64,000 bases of DNA from Xylogone sp. PMI_703. Its lineage: Eukaryota > Ascomycota > Leotiomycetes. A program made the translations under genes and the position numbers. The stretch lies in contig JAJTUQ010000006.1 of NCBI GenBank assembly GCA_021399445.1, forward strand, positions 3,472,001-3,536,000, in the 5' to 3' direction. Below are positions 20,060 through 34,199 of the stretch, in pieces. The notes under the pieces are model-generated. The model was not told the origin of the DNA. It did no database searches and saw only the letters and a program-made list of their open reading frames with translations. Positions within the stretch are counted from its first letter, which is position 1, and each line of letters opens with the position of its first letter.

Positions 20060-21990
20060 AAGGGGATAAAGTCAGATCAACAGCCAAGAAAAAGATTATT
20101 GAAAAAAGATTACATAAAGACTGAATAATACTATTCAGCAGAAAAACTATTAAAACAAGAACCAGAAAAGAAATAGTTTATGAAAAAAGTTCAATAAAGA
20201 AAAAAAGATCAAAGAAAGAATACGAAAAAAGCAATAACACAAAGACTCTAGCCCTGTCCAGAAATCTTCAGGAACAGACAATCACCAAGATTATCGAAAA
20301 AAGAGAAAAGAAAACAGTAACATAAAAAAGAGCTTTACTAAAAAAGGGGTACTAATCCAGAGATCATAGAAAAACAGAAAAAGATAATTCAGAAACAACG
20401 AGAATATTTAAAGAAATAACAAAAAAAGGATTTAAAATAATAAAACATTTGATTTTGTTTATTTTACAATTAATATTATTTTTGAAAAATTTGATTATAT
20501 CCTCGAGTTACTAAAACTTCAAAAACCTACCAGAAAACAACTTACTAAATATTATTTTTACATTAAAATCCTTCATATCAAGAATTTTAATAATTTAAAC
20601 ACAAAACACAGAAACCCTTTTAAATATAATCAATATTAAAAATATAGCTAGATTATTACAGAAGAATAAAAGAGGAAGTGGAAAGAGAGTCATAATAAGA
20701 GAAAATCGGCCTTAATAGCCCTAATTCAGGATTAACTGGAATACAGAAAATACAAGAAATCAGTTTCTGTCAGGAATGTTATTCTTCAAAAAAGTAAATA
20801 TTATAAATTTCGTAGAACTATTAAAAAATAAGTTCAATGCCCAGGAATACCAGATAACAAACAAGGAGAAGATATATACTCTGTCAAAGCACTATAACAT
20901 TAGGCCCAGAAGAACTATAAAAGATATGGATAAGTAGATGACAAAGGACTGGAAGAGCTTTAAAAAAGCCCTATTCCAAACATTCCAAAAGCAAGACTTA
21001 AGACAACAGTAATTAACTCTTGAATATTTAATGATATTGTGAAAGGGAAGGTGTGAGTGCTATGGGAGGCACGTGATCTCTGGCAGCCGGTATGTAAATA
21101 TGCAACGAACAACAACAACAACACCATACAATACGATCACCAATATCGCGATATCGTAGCAATCGTAGCAATCGTAAGGGAGCCAATCAGAGCTCGTATA
21201 TCTGTAAAATAGGAGTGCAAATCGCTGTCTATTGCAATACCGTACGAACCGCTCCATATATAAAATTCGGAGGTTTCGGCGGTAGAACTACTATTACCCG
21301 CGCGCGGATTCCCTACCACAATATTCAAATCGAAGAAAAGGACAACGAATAATAACTTCAAAACTTATTCTTGTGATTATTAACATATGACGAGATGATT
21401 GTTAATTAACAGCAAGATATTCAAATAAGAAATAAAGTTATACTACTTATAAGGATTACTTCTTTAAGTAAGCTACAAATTAATAAATATAACAGGAATT
21501 AATCAGAAAAATAAGTCTATAATGAACTTCGACAAGCTTTATCAAGAATTCATTTATTAAAACAACAAGAATAATATTATATAACTTATCGAAAATGACC
21601 CTTAAGAGAAAGAAAACATTAATAATATAATAAAGTATTTTAATCAAATATCAAAAATTACAAAAAATAAGAAATTCCAGCCATTTATTATATTTGTTAC
21701 CCAGTTAAGTAAAGTCAATCAAACAATAAAAGTAAATAATAAGTTCATGAGAAGCTTGACAAAGGCTTTTGAAGTTTTAACACTAAAACTAAGTATATTA
21801 CCAACAGCTCAGACATTTGCTTTCTAGCAAGAAATGCAAATAAATCAATAGAGGCCTGTTATAAATAAGAGAGGAAAATACAGAGGAAGTTATAAAGAAG
21901 GATATGGTAAGAGAAAGTAAAATCCGACAGTTCAAGGCACATTTCTGTATTATTACTGCAGAAAAGAAAAGCACCAGAGACAAGGATGCC
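20060..21990 (+). pseudogene. Gypsy gag, RIP-degraded, with broken zinc knuckle
   Basis: KDWKSFKKALFQTF near 20945 is the typical retrotransposon capsid region. The frame after the inserted segment continues with EFIY, FEVLTLKLSILPTAQ and a CCHC zinc knuckle at 21948-21989. In the knuckle the first Cys is now Tyr (Y-x2-CRKEKHQRQGC), consistent with a G-to-A change in TGT. Many TAA codons stand where Gln is expected. Not functional. Confidence 0.8.
21038..21415. mobile_element. Normal-GC insertion inside gag (possible solo LTR), post-RIP
   Basis: This 378-bp segment has ordinary base composition and CpGs (GCGCGCGG, CGCGATATCG), unlike the AT-rich DNA on both sides. It starts TGTGAAAGGG and is flanked by GATAT at 21033-21037 and 21416-21420. 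Collapsing the two GATAT copies restores one continuous gag frame, which supports this boundary. It contains a TATA-like CCATATATAAAA near 21254 and overlapping short ORFs. The right end does not finish in CA, so a solo LTR is not proven. A second possible duplication (ATGAT at 21031 and 21395) breaks the frame. Confidence 0.7.
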
Positions 21991-23799
21991 CTGAACTTAG
22001 GTATGACATAAAAGCAAAGTTATACCACGAATAGTACAAAAGACTTTATTACAGAAAATATAATCCTGAGACTTAACTGATAATCTTCTACAAAGGAATA
22101 ATATCAAAAAAGATTATCAAAAAATAAAAAATAATTGTTAATATAAAGCCAAATATAGAAATAAGTCAGAAAGTTCAATTTATCATAATTAATAAAGGAT
22201 TTTCTGACAATGAATTAAATTTTGATGATTTTATGGAAACAGAAGACTTTATGGAAGTAAAAATAACTATTGTTCAAGTAAAGGAAGAGAAGAAGAAAAA
22301 AAGGTGGTAATCAAAGAATTAGATATTGAAACGACAGGTTAAAAAAAAACAAAAGTTAATAATATTGAAATTATCAAAACTAAAGAATTAAAAGTTTACA
22401 ACAATGAAAAAGAAGGACAATAAAATAGATTTAGAATATTTAACTTCGAAACTAATGGGAAACTTAAAGGGATATTTAACAAAAAAAAGAAAGTTATTTT
22501 CCAGGATAAATTACAAAAAACAAATTCCCCTGAAATAATCTTTAAGAAGATTTTAGATCAGAAAATTAAACTGATTATTAGAGAAATCTTGTCTTTATTA
22601 AACTTAATACAGAAATTAATATTTAAAAGAAAAAGTTAATAATACCGAAAAACTAAGCCAAAAGTAAAAGTCAATTTAATCAGAAGAAGTCTAAAAAGAC
22701 AATATATAACTAAGATACCAAAGATTAACATAAAGATCAGGGATTCTATTTCATGATAAATATTAATCAATACTAAGGCAAAAATAAATATAATGACTAG
22801 CTATCTAGCATAAAAAGCAGGGCTACCTATGTGACCAAACCCTGAAATGATGTTAGTCTTAGCCACTGGAGAATGTAAGAAGTTTGACAGAGTATGTAAT
22901 AATGTTGAAATAAAAATTAAAAATATAATAATAATAATCTTGATTTTTATAACTAATGTTACAAAGTCAGAACTAATATTAAGAATATTATTTATATAAA
23001 AGACATAAATGAAAATATGGACTAAGGACAACAGGATATATATTATACTATATAGTCAAAATATTAACAAAAAGGTAAAACTTAGAGTTTCGATATACCT
23101 TGTCCACAGTATACAAGTCAATGTAGTAATACTCCAAGAAAAAGAGTAATTAATACTTCTGGAAAGCAGAATACTGACAGAATAAATGCTTCTGAGATTA
23201 TAAGCCAGAAAAGAGTATAAATATCAAGAATAAAAGTTAAAGTTACAAAAGGTAAAGACTTTGGCCTTGTCTTAAGGTCTCTGGATAAACAGGATAAAAT
23301 AAAACTAAAGATAATATAAATATATAATTATAATAACTAAGATTATTCTAAAGTCATGAAAGTATTGTCAAAAGCTCAAGTTCTTATTATATACAAAAAG
23401 AAGGACCAGAAAGTCAGGCTGGTAGATTTGGGAAAATCAGATAAGAATAAGCCTAGGGGCATTGATAACTGGAAAAAAGAACTAAAGAAACTAGAAATAC
23501 CTTTTGCTGCCCCTGGGAAATATAATCACTAAATTATGCTAAAATTCTTTAACATACAAAGAAAAGAAAGGTTAACCTTTAAAAAAGTAAATAAGTTGAT
23601 TATTGGAGATCAATTAACTGAACAAGAGTAAGATCTGTTTATTAAACTTTTGTTTAACCAGGAAATTGTTATAATATTTGACTTTTCTTATATAAAAACT
23701 ATTTGACCTAAAATTATATTACTACAGGAAATCTGAACAATTAAATATACAGCTTAGCAAGACAAGAATATTCTGTTACTAAAAGTATTAAAAAAGAAA

Positions 23800-24700
23800 A
23801 TAATCCAAATAATACAAAAATATCTTGATCAAAGAGTCCTGGAACGAAATTATAAGTTTTACAAGAACAGATGATTTCTGGTGAAAAAGAAGAATAAAGA
23901 CTATTAACTGATTAATACAATTACAAAGATGAACAAAGTTATGATTAAAGATATAAATTTATTATTTTCAACAGACAAATTTACAGAAAAATTTACAAGA
24001 TATACAATTACTTCTCTTATGGATTTCTTTTCTAAATACAACCAAATATTGTTAACTGAGCAAAGCCAGGATATGACAGCATTTATGACTCTTCTAGAAC
24101 TGTTGAGATTTACGAGATTACTGTAAAAAGCCACTAATTCTGTGGCCCAGTTCATACAAATAATTACCTAGATATTACAAAATCTGATTCCACACATCTA
24201 CAAACCCTTTTTGGACAATATTCCAGTTAAAGAACTTACTACAACTTATAATAATGAAGAAGTCACTCCTAAAATCCGAAGATTTATGCTTGAACATATG
24301 CAAAACTTAGATAAAATCCTCTGTAACCTGGAAAAAACAAAAACAACAATTAGTCCAAAATCATAATTTGGAATAAAAAGAATTAAGATTATGGGATATA
24401 TATATAATATCGACAAAAAACATCTGGACAGTGCCAAAGTCTTAAAAATACTCAATTAGTCAAGGTGTAAGGACAAGAAAGAAGTGAGGAGATTCCTGGG
24501 AATCTGCGTTTACTACAAAATCTAGGTTAAAGACTTTGTTATTATAGTACTCCTGATATATAAATTATTAAGGAAAAGTACTGAATTCGAATAGGGAGTA
24601 AAACAGGATAAAGCCATGAATAAGCTAAAGTATACATTAACTACAACACTTACACTAATTCAAATAGATTATACTTCTGGCTATACAATTATTCTAATAA
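23800..24700 (+). pseudogene. Gypsy reverse transcriptase region, RIP-degraded
   Basis: The segment WFLVKKKNKDY, LINTITKMNKV, LMDFFSKYNQI and DMTAFMTLLELLRF near 23875-24110 is the Ty3/gypsy RT palm and fingers pattern. It continues through IRRFMLEHMQNLD near 24277 and the downstream connection near 24480-24530 (RRFLGICVYYKIW-like). Stops are frequent. Confidence 0.82.
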
Positions 24701-25299
24701 TGAACATATCCTTAACAAGATGAAGAGCTATCTTGATATAAATAAGAGAGAATGAAATAAGACATTCATGTTAATATGAGAATAGCTTTTAGAACAATAC
24801 TAAAACAAAGTATAATACCACCAAAAGAAAATGTAAAGGCCTGCTGAAAGCCTTAAAGAAGTTCTATTCATGACTATATAAAACAAGATTTATAATAAAA
24901 ACAAATATGAATATTTTGGTCACTTAGTTAAATAAGATTATATCAGATGTTCCTAAAATATTATTAATATAATAAATTACTTGAATTAAACTTTTTGACT
25001 TTAATGTTAAATATATTCCAGGAAAGAAAATTAAGGCTGTGGACAACTTATCTTGGTGACCAAAAGCTGACTATAAAACCGTTAAGCTAAAAAAAGATAT
25101 AGATAACTAGATTGATAAAGACCTTTATAACTTAAGAATAACTACATTCTCGGCCGAACCTAAAGAATTACTTAATGGAGATTATCCAGAAGAATATCAT
25201 GAAATCACATAGTTCCTCTTAACTTTAAAATACCCAGATAGAATAGATATAACAGAATTCCAGAAGTTTAAGAATAAAGTTTTGAAGTATAAAATGATA

Positions 25300-26420
25300 A
25301 AACGAATCTTATACTGCAGAGTAAGAAAGGCTATTCCCAGAACTTATATAATTATTGCAAAAAAGGAGAAAAATAAAATTCTGAAAAAATTACACAAAGA
25401 AAATAACCACCAAGAACATAATAAAATATATCAGAAAATTGCTGATCAATACTAGTAACCAAGACTATATCAAGAAGTCAAATCATACTATGAAACTTAT
25501 GAAGAATATCAGAAAAGAACTATAGAATAAACACAAGAACTCTTATTCCCTACCTCTCCAGTATATCTATAACAGATTGTTAATATAAACATTATCTATA
25601 TACCTATAAATAATGGATATGGCTACTTAACATTGACTAAAGAATAGTTATCTGGCTGGGTAGAAAAGAGAGTACTCCAGAAAGCAAATACAAGAAATAT
25701 AACATAATTTATTCGAAAAGACCTAATCTGCCATCATAGAATGTTTAGAAGATTAGTTATGGATAATAGTCCAGAAAACCAAAAAAAAATAAAACAACTT
25801 ACAAAAATGTTTAATATACATCATATTACGATTTCAGCATATCATCCAGAAACAAATAAGGTAATAAAGAGAGGCCATAAGCTTATTGTCGATGATTTGT
25901 CAAAAATAACTAATAAAAGAAAGATTAGATAAAAACATAAACTTCATAACATTCTGATAACAGATTAAGCCACAACTAAAGTTATTACTAACCAAGCCCT
26001 TTATACGTTAGTCTATGAGCATAATATAATACTTTTAACAAAGATTAAGTACAAGACTTGAAGAGTTTTCGAATAAGAGAAAATGAAAACAACTACAGAC
26101 TTATTAACATTGAAGACCAAACAGTTAAACTTAAGAAACGAAGTTATAATAAAAGCCAAGGATTAACTTCGAAAACGTAAAATAAACAGAAAAGAATAAT
26201 TTAATTTGTATAAAAGAGTAAGGACAGAAGAGCTCAAGAAAAGGGAAATTGTTCTAGTCTAAGACATGTTAAAAGAAATTAATAAATCCAAAAAAGTAAA
26301 ATTAAAATACAGATAAATAAGACCTTACAAAATTACAAGTATACTAGAGGGAAAAAGGTCATACTATTTGGAGGAGTTTGACGAAACTCTATTCTAGGGG
26401 ATATATGCCGAGAACAGACT
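25300..26420 (+). pseudogene. Gypsy integrase, RIP-degraded, catalytic residues altered
   Basis: HH-type zinc region near 25390-25420 (KENNHQEH), a core with MDNSPEN near 25758 and ISAYHPETNKVIKRGH near 25833-25880. In active relatives the last motif carries the catalytic Glu; here it reads Lys at 25867-25869 (AAG), a G-to-A change. A C-terminal segment LEEFDETLF and NRLKVFRKK lies near 26370-26440. Confidence 0.82.
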
Positions 26421-27054
26421 AAAAGTCTTCAGAAAAAAGAATGAATACTATAAAAGTAAAGGTGACGGAGAGCAAGAAAAAGGAGAAGATAATAATAACA
26501 ATAAAAACAAAAAAATACTTGACTAATAGGATATATCAGACAAAGAGTTAAATAAAACCAAAAACGATAACTCAAAAAATAAAAGGAAAATTATGAAAGG
26601 AAAAGAGAAGGAAAAGCTAAAGGAAATTACAAAAGAAGAAAATAAATAACTAATACCAGAAAAAAGAAGATTTATAATAATAATCTCACTAAAGTCATAC
26701 AAAAATAGAGAAAAGACTTCAAGACAAGGCTAAAATCTCTCGGAAATCAGGCACCAGGGGACAAGAGAACAAAATAAGACAAGAAAATCTATTCTATTAC
26801 TAAAAACAAATAACAGAAAATTATATACATTAATATTAGTAGTTCTATGGCCAGTAATAATATTTACGAGAAAAAGACTCATTAAATAAAGAAGACTTTT
26901 TAAAAATAAATATTAATAATGTTTATAATATATAAAAGTCATAATTGATCAAGGTTTAGCCTAAAGAATATAAAATAAATATTCAAGATAATAAAACAAC
27001 TAATGACAAAAGCACAGGAGTTTCAAGAAACTGACTAATAAATAATGATAATAT

Positions 27055-27278
27055 TGTTAAGATTATGATTGTTATGCTTATATAAGGGAAGTGTTGGTTC
27101 ACTAAGCACTACTGTATTGTAAGGTTGAATAAGCTTATATTAGCTTATGTATTATATGCTTATTCTTAGTATTTAAGGAGTTACACCCTTAAATACTCTT
27201 TTACTGGATTATTAGTCATTCTACTCTGATCGTATAATTATCGAGCGCCAGTATGCTCTGCTCCCATAATTCTTAACA
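27055..27278 (-). repeat. LTR of copia A (3' LTR in element orientation)
   Basis: 224 bp, the complement of the copia B LTRs with scattered transitions. Confidence 0.9.
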
Positions 27279-30200
27279 CTCTTACTTAAATCATACAGGT
27301 GCTATAATGTAGTTTATATCAGTTTTACCTCGTTAACATCATTTTTCAGCCATTCCTACTGTCTTTTAGCTACTCTTACTGTTGCCAGACTAAGTAATTC
27401 CTTGAATTACATAAACATCATCTTCTGTAACAACTTTGTCATACTATTAATTACTATGTTTGTTGTAAGAATATAGTTTACTTTAATATGTTTATATTCC
27501 TCTAAGTCATAGATATAATGATAATAAATATCAATATACTTTGATCACTCGTGAAAGTATAAGTTTTTTACCAATACAAGTATACTTTAGTTGTCCTTTA
27601 ATATTTATACAGTCATCAAGTTTAGTTTAATATATTAAGGGAATCCTATATTACAGAATATTTGAACAATTTATTAATTTTGTTTAACGTATATTAATAT
27701 TATAATATATTCTGATTTAGTACTTAAAGTTATTATTGAATATTACTTTTTATTTCTTTAAGAAACAAGTCCTCTGTAAAGTATAGCCACATTTCCTGAA
27801 GTGTTCTTCTGGTCGGTTTTGTCTTTTACTCAGTCTATATCTGAATATATAACTAATGTAAGATTACTAGCTTGTCTATTGTCGTTATTACTTTAATATA
27901 ACAATTAGTTAACTTGAATTAGAGTAGGTTTATAATGGATATGTTATTTGATTGTTAATTTAGCATATCTCAAGAGTTCTTTTACAGTACTAGTATAATA
28001 CTCTCCAGGATTACTTATATATTAACTAAGTTTTCCTAGGACGAATATAATGTCTGGTCTAATGTTTATCATCATATATATCAAACTTTTAATGTACTTT
28101 TGATATTTAGTCAAGTTAGCTTTCTTGTTAAAGTCCGAAGTTAAGTATAACTTATTATAACTAGAGATTAGCATTAACTTTAGTTTATGTTTTTCTTAAG
28201 TTATTTTATATTAATTCAAAATGTTATCTAAGTATTGTTCTTGATCTAAAAATAATGTTTTCTCTTTTTGATTCTTAATAATATAAATATTAAAAATTAC
28301 TTGAATCTTTTCTAGGTTCTTGGTATAAAATTGATTTATTAATATCTTTTTAAACTATTTTAATTCTTATACTTTTAATGTAATAATAATAATATTATTT
28401 ACATAAATAAGTAATATAATCTTATATTCTTTATGGATATAAAGATAAAGGTTAATTAAGCTTTGGACAAATCTAATTTTAACGAGATAACTCTTGTAAA
28501 GTAAATTCTAGTCTTATACAGACTACTTTAGTTTATACAAATTCTGTAAGATATATAATATATACTTATTTTTTAACTTAAGTACTCTGTCTGGTTAAGA
28601 CAAGAAGATTTGTTCTCGTAAATATAATTTAGTAAAAACATTCTTCATATTATATAAGTAATATTTAAAGTTTTCTGTTATAATAATGGTTATAAATATT
28701 TGAAGAGTATTTATTCTAACTATAAGTACAAACGTCTTAATGAAATCTTACTTATATTTCTGAGAAAAGCCTTGAGTAATCAGTTTTGCCTTAAATTTGT
28801 TTAATGTTTTGTCGGAGTTTGTCTTGATAATAAATACTTATTTAATAAAGACTAAGTTTACTTTTTCTGAAGATATTTCTTCTTCTTATGTACTATTTTA
28901 CTATAATAATATAATCTTTTCGTTAATTGTTTTTTTCTATTTCTGACTATATTTATGATCTGAAATAGTCTCTTTATATGTTATTAAGATGATAATATCT
29001 AGATCTGTTATTAAACTAATCAGAGTTATCTTGTCTAAGTCTTGGTAATCTTGATCTTTTAGTATTATAAATATAACTTTAACTATTTTGGTAAAACAGT
29101 CTTCATTATCAGAGTTATTGAGTCTTTATTGTTTTCGAAAATCATACCTTACTTCTACAGATTCTAGTAATACTTGATTTTCTCCGTTGGATAAGTAAAA
29201 TCTAATAAATAATACTATATTAGTACTAGGTAGTGAATCATGGTTCTTAGCTTAAGCTTAAGATTAATTCTTAATTTTATTTTCCTTATTTCTCTTATCT
29301 CTTTCTGAATAGAACATATTTATACTTGAATTACTTATATTTTCCTGATTATATTATTGACTAGTCTAGGTGGTTAGATCAGTATATGTTATTCCTGGGT
29401 TTATAATAGCCAGGATTACAATTTCGAAGTTATTCAAATCTTTCAGGTCTAAGGGCAATATAGACTTGATAATTTTCTTTTGTGGTCGACCTCTTGGTTT
29501 ACGGATTATTAGTTTGTTTTTTGTTTCTTAAAGATTATTTGTCTGAAATTTTAAATTAATTATTTTGTCTTAAATGTTTTTATAAAAGTTAATATAACTT
29601 AATTTGATGATATAGTTTTTATCTGGTGTATAAACTTTATATTATTGAGTTGTATTTGGATTATATTTAATAAATATTATAACTTGTCCATGGTTTATTA
29701 ACTTGTTTTTTCTTGAATCTTTCAGGTATTTTTTCTGGTTTATGTATGATATATATTTATATTTAAAAATTTTGATGTAATCAATGCTTAGGATTTTTTC
29801 GGTAAATGTTTAATACAGGCTAATAACTTTTTTATTAATTGTTAAACTAAATATTGTTTGGTTTCTCAGGTATGTATCTGTTTCAACAGTATAATTCTAA
29901 AATTCAAGCAGTAAGTTAACTTCTTTCAGTAATACCTAAGTATTTACTATAGTTATCTGGATTGTTTGCTCAGTTAGACTGTTCTAGTTTGACTTGTATT
30001 CTATTATTGTTTCTGCCCGAATCCTAATCAAAATATTTTATTTATCTAATAATGATAATAATTCTGAAATATTATTAGTTCTAATGGTTTTGACTTTTTT
30101 CTTTATCTTATACTTTACTTAGATTTTTTATATCTTAAACTTTTTGACTAAATGTGTTTTTGTTTTTGCAAAAATGTTCTAAATATAACAAATAATATTA

Positions 30201-32514
30201 TCAATAATTTGAGCAAAGTATTAGTTTTTCTTTATTGATAATAAGAATAGTCTATATATATTTATGTAAATCAGTGTAAATTTCTTACTTTTTTATTTAC
30301 TTAATGTTTTATTAATATGATCTTTTATTTTGGTGAAGTTGTAGACTTCATAAAGTTCTTTAGTTATAAGTTTTCGTATTGACTTACTTAAGGTGATAAC
30401 TTTGTGTAAGTTATAGATTTTCTTTATTTCAAGATAAGTAAATTGTCTATACCATAAATTATAATATTATATAACTTTCTTTACTGACTTTGATATTAAT
30501 ATAGATAAGGTTTTAGTATTATTGTTAAAATTTTGATTTTCTTCGTTAAACAGGTTAAATCATAATTATCCTTCTTCTGTTTTAATATCATTAACCAAAG
30601 TTGTTTCTTTTAACTTATTCACGATAAAACTTATAATGTACACTTTTCTGTATTACTTGACTTTAATGTACTGGTTCTTTTGATTTTTTTGAGTAAAATA
30701 TATTGTATGTAAATCAAAAGAGTTATTAAAACCCTTTTCATAAATACGTTGACCGAAAAATAAATTAGTTCTAAGATTCAGAATAAGTAAAGTATCAGAT
30801 AATAATATAGTGTTTTTATTCTTTAATTTTATTTTAGTAGTCCTTTTTTTTCATGTATATAACTTTTTATCTTTAATTTTTATTCTGTGATATTTAATAT
30901 TAATCATTAATTATTTAAAGAGTTAGGAGTTGTTAGTCATATAAGAAGAAGTGTTTGTGTCTATAATCCAGACAGAAAGTTTAATCATATATATTATTTC
31001 CTTTGAAACTCTTATAACTTTATTCTTTTTCTCAGATAAGTTATCAAAATTTGACTTTGTCTCTGACGTCAAATTAGACTTAGAAAAGTGACTGGTTATA
31101 TGACTATAAATATAATGTTTAGACTTGTTACTTTTGTGGTAACTTTTGTGCTTGTCATCTTTTATTATTTTCGGAGAGTATTATGATTTGTTATCCTTGG
31201 ATTTAAGACCAAGAATATATTTTCTTATATTATGCCTAAGTTTATAATATTTGATAAAGTGGTTTTTGTCATACAAATAATATTTAATATCTTTTTGGTC
31301 AGATGAATTACTTTTATGTTTATTTTGTTAACTTAAGTTTTTGTTCTTTTTGTTTTGTAGTCTTTATGTTCTCTTATCTCAGGCAACGAAAGTTATTGAG
31401 TTAATGACTTTTTCTTTATGTTTTTGGAAGATGTTGATCTTATCTACGATTTTAAGTATTAATTATACATCAATTATAGTTATAACTATCGAATATTCTT
31501 CTGGGAGTTCTGCAAAAAAAAATTCGAATATTTGTTTTATGTTAAAGTTATCCTTAAGTTTAAAGGTTACTTTTATAACTCTTTTCTTTAATTCTTGTAC
31601 TCAAATCTATCTCTCTTTAATTATTATACTTTATTCTAGCTTAAATAAAGTAAGTTAAGTTATTTCATTTTGAGTAATATAAGATAACAACTTGTTATAC
31701 TTGGAATATAACTTTGTCTATATTAATTAAGCTTTAGACTTATCACAAATTAATTCATTGTTTATAGTATTAATATAAATTAAGATTATATATAAAATTT
31801 TCGTAAATATAATTTCATATTTCTTTTGTTTTTCGATATTTTATATATTATTATTTAATCCGTTTTTATTCTTTACCTTTAAGTTCTTTAGTTGTTTTTC
31901 TATATTTTCAATAATGATTTTAGGTATTTTCGTGCTTGCTAGTGTGACAAAGATATTAATCGATAATAAAGTTCTCTGAATCCAGGTATATTCTGTGATT
32001 ATCTTATTTAGTACAAATTTTAGCGATTCTTCTTTGAAATAGAGTTTTATCAGTTTAAACCATTCTTGTCAATTTGCTTTATTAAATATACTAATAGAGT
32101 GTTTGTATATAAGGTGATTAATGTTTATTTTCTCAAATGTCAGTAAGGTAAGGATAATGAAGATTTTGTCGTCTTTTGAGTTATTATATTATAATTCAAA
32201 GTTAAAGAGATTTATAATTAATTATTAAGTTTAGGTAAATAAGTAAATATCACGCCAAGGTACCTGATACTGATTAAAGGGCTGTGATCTTCAAGTACTT
32301 GCTGTAAACTGATAATTCGTTATACGTTTATCTGTCTCAAGACTTAAAATTGATTAGTCTCAATTTCAACTAATATTCTATAAACTACTTTTTTCTACTA
32401 AAGACTTATGTAATTATATGTATTTTGACTGTCCTTGGTGACAGACTTACGGTAAATATATTCTAATTATTATTCTTCTTAGTAACGTTTTAACATGTAT
32501 CTGGGCTTATAATC

Positions 32515-32738
32515 TGTTAAGATTATGATCGTTATATTCATATAAAGGAAGTGTTAGTTTACTAGACATTACTGTATTATAAGATTGAATAAACTTATAT
32601 TAGCTTATGCATTATATGCTTATTCTTAGTATTTAAGGAGTTGTACCCTTAAATACTCTTTTACCGGATTATTAGTTATTCTACTCTGATCACATAGCTA
32701 TCGAGCATTAGTATATTCTGTTCTTATAATTCCTAACA
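32515..32738 (-). repeat. LTR of copia A (5' LTR in element orientation)
   Basis: 224 bp. Immediately inside it (32501-32512) lies CTGGGCTTATAA, whose complement TTATAAGCCCAG resembles the anticodon region of initiator tRNA-Met and is a plausible half-tRNA primer-binding site. Confidence 0.9.
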
Positions 32739-34199
32739 ATAGTATATTTATTGTTTTAAGCCTTTGCTCTAATTGGTTTGATGATTATAGTTCAGACATA
32801 TTGATGGACAGAGATCTTTGTTAATAATGTTTTGTAGAAAGGAAGAAAGGTGGTAATGTAGTTATAATTCTTTTGTGGAGATATTTTGAGTGTCCTGAGG
32901 TAAAGCTTCTTTGGCTTCGTGCTAGCTAGATTAGGGAGCCCTTTATAATTCTTCACTTTTATACTCTCCTTTTCAGATTATTTTTTATTCTTGACAATTC
33001 TTTTTTAAATACTAATTATAAGTATTATTTGTTTTGTTATTTATCTTTTCATTGTTATTGATTTAAATTATTAAGTATATCTTTTTTCAAAATGTTATCT
33101 CTTCTGTTAATTCAGTATTAACTGACTAAATGATTATAGCTAGTATGACCGAAGAATCTTTCAAATTATATAATCTTTTACTAAACTTTGTGTCTTTAGA
33201 ATAATTCTCTTCTAATATTTCTATTTGTAACAAAAAGCTTTCTGATTTTTATGTTAATATTCTGTCATATTTTATATTAACTAAAATCTTATATAATATT
33301 CTTGTTCAGTTTTTATATAACTTTAATAAGTTTAGGTCAATTAGGCTGAATAGAACTGTAGCTAAATATTTATTCTTAAGTCTTGATAATATGATAATAT
33401 AAGTATATACTTGTCTTAGTTGTTCTTCAGCCTTTGTACGTCAATTCTTTTCTATGTATGAGGAACTTTGTGGACTAGTTTCACTTTTAGCTATTTCGAT
33501 AGTTTTTACAAGTAATGATCATTGTTAGTAGTAGTTCTTCTTTTTCAGCAGACAAGATCATGCCTTTTCTTTATTTGAGAACTCTGAGTAACTTTTATCT
33601 GTTTTATAATTTATTTATAATCTTTAGTTATTTTATAACATTGAACTAATATTTATTCTTGCTGTAGAACCAACTAATGTCTCTCTGGATACTGTAATTA
33701 ATAATCTTCTTCTATCTTTAGCTAATCTTGAGCATTTTAGCTTAATGGGCGACTAGAACTTCGACATTAGCATTTATCGATATAACTTTAATCTTTATGG
33801 CTTTAAGGATGAAGTGAACTATTTCTGAAAACGAAAGTGTATTCTAAGAAAGATTCAAAACAAGAAGCTTACTAAAGTTCATAGTCGTGTTTTATTGCCC
33901 CTAGCTATTTTTACTCTTGCTCATACTCTTTCTTTTTCTTTTGTCGAAAAGCCTTTTATATTTCCTGAAGATTCTGGATTATCTTTAAAACTTCTTTTGT
34001 TTCTGGGTCCCTTTGGTAACTTTAAGTTGATTGATTCAGATTCAGAAATATTTTTATTTAACGAATTTAATTTAGAGGTTAGTAATAATCTTTCTTCAAA
34101 TCTAGGTTTAATTATTAATTCATTAATTATTACTGAAAACTTTTTTGAAAGTAGTAGAATAGACTTAAGTATTCTTCCTTGAGTAATTACTTTAATATT
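32739..34199 (-). other. Inverted segment of gypsy sequence between copia A and B
   Basis: This 1,461-bp piece is pyrimidine-rich on the plus strand, whereas gypsy sequence elsewhere is purine-rich on that strand, so it is in reverse orientation. Its right-hand flank ATATT (34195-34199) is the complement of AATAT left of copia A. Its left-hand flank ATAGT (32739-32743) is the complement of ATTAT right of copia B (45589-45593) with one transition. A 95-codon open stretch at 33895-34182 on the plus strand has no family I recognise and is probably antisense. Confidence 0.7.

Larger units (their letters stand above)
27055..32738 (-). mobile_element. Copia-type retrotransposon A (5,684 bp, reverse orientation)
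   Basis: LTRs of 224 bp at 27055-27278 and 32515-32738, both reading TGTTAAGATTA...TAACA on the plus strand, so the element runs right to left. The internal part is the complement of elements B and C: gag-like at the right, integrase in the middle, RT and RNase H at the left. Total length equals that of element B exactly. Heavily RIP-mutated with no long ORF. Its flanking 5-mers (AATAT left, ATAGT right) do not match each other. Confidence 0.9.

Noticed and set aside
21031..21399. ATGAT repeats as the boundaries of the gag insertion
   Set aside because: Collapsing at ATGAT leaves the downstream gag in the wrong frame, whereas the GATAT pair restores it.
31341..31658. 105-codon ORF inside copia A, with similar ones at 35280-35498 and 39155-39493
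   Set aside because: These are antisense reads of the RIP-degraded copia gag-like region in three copies, not a conserved gene.
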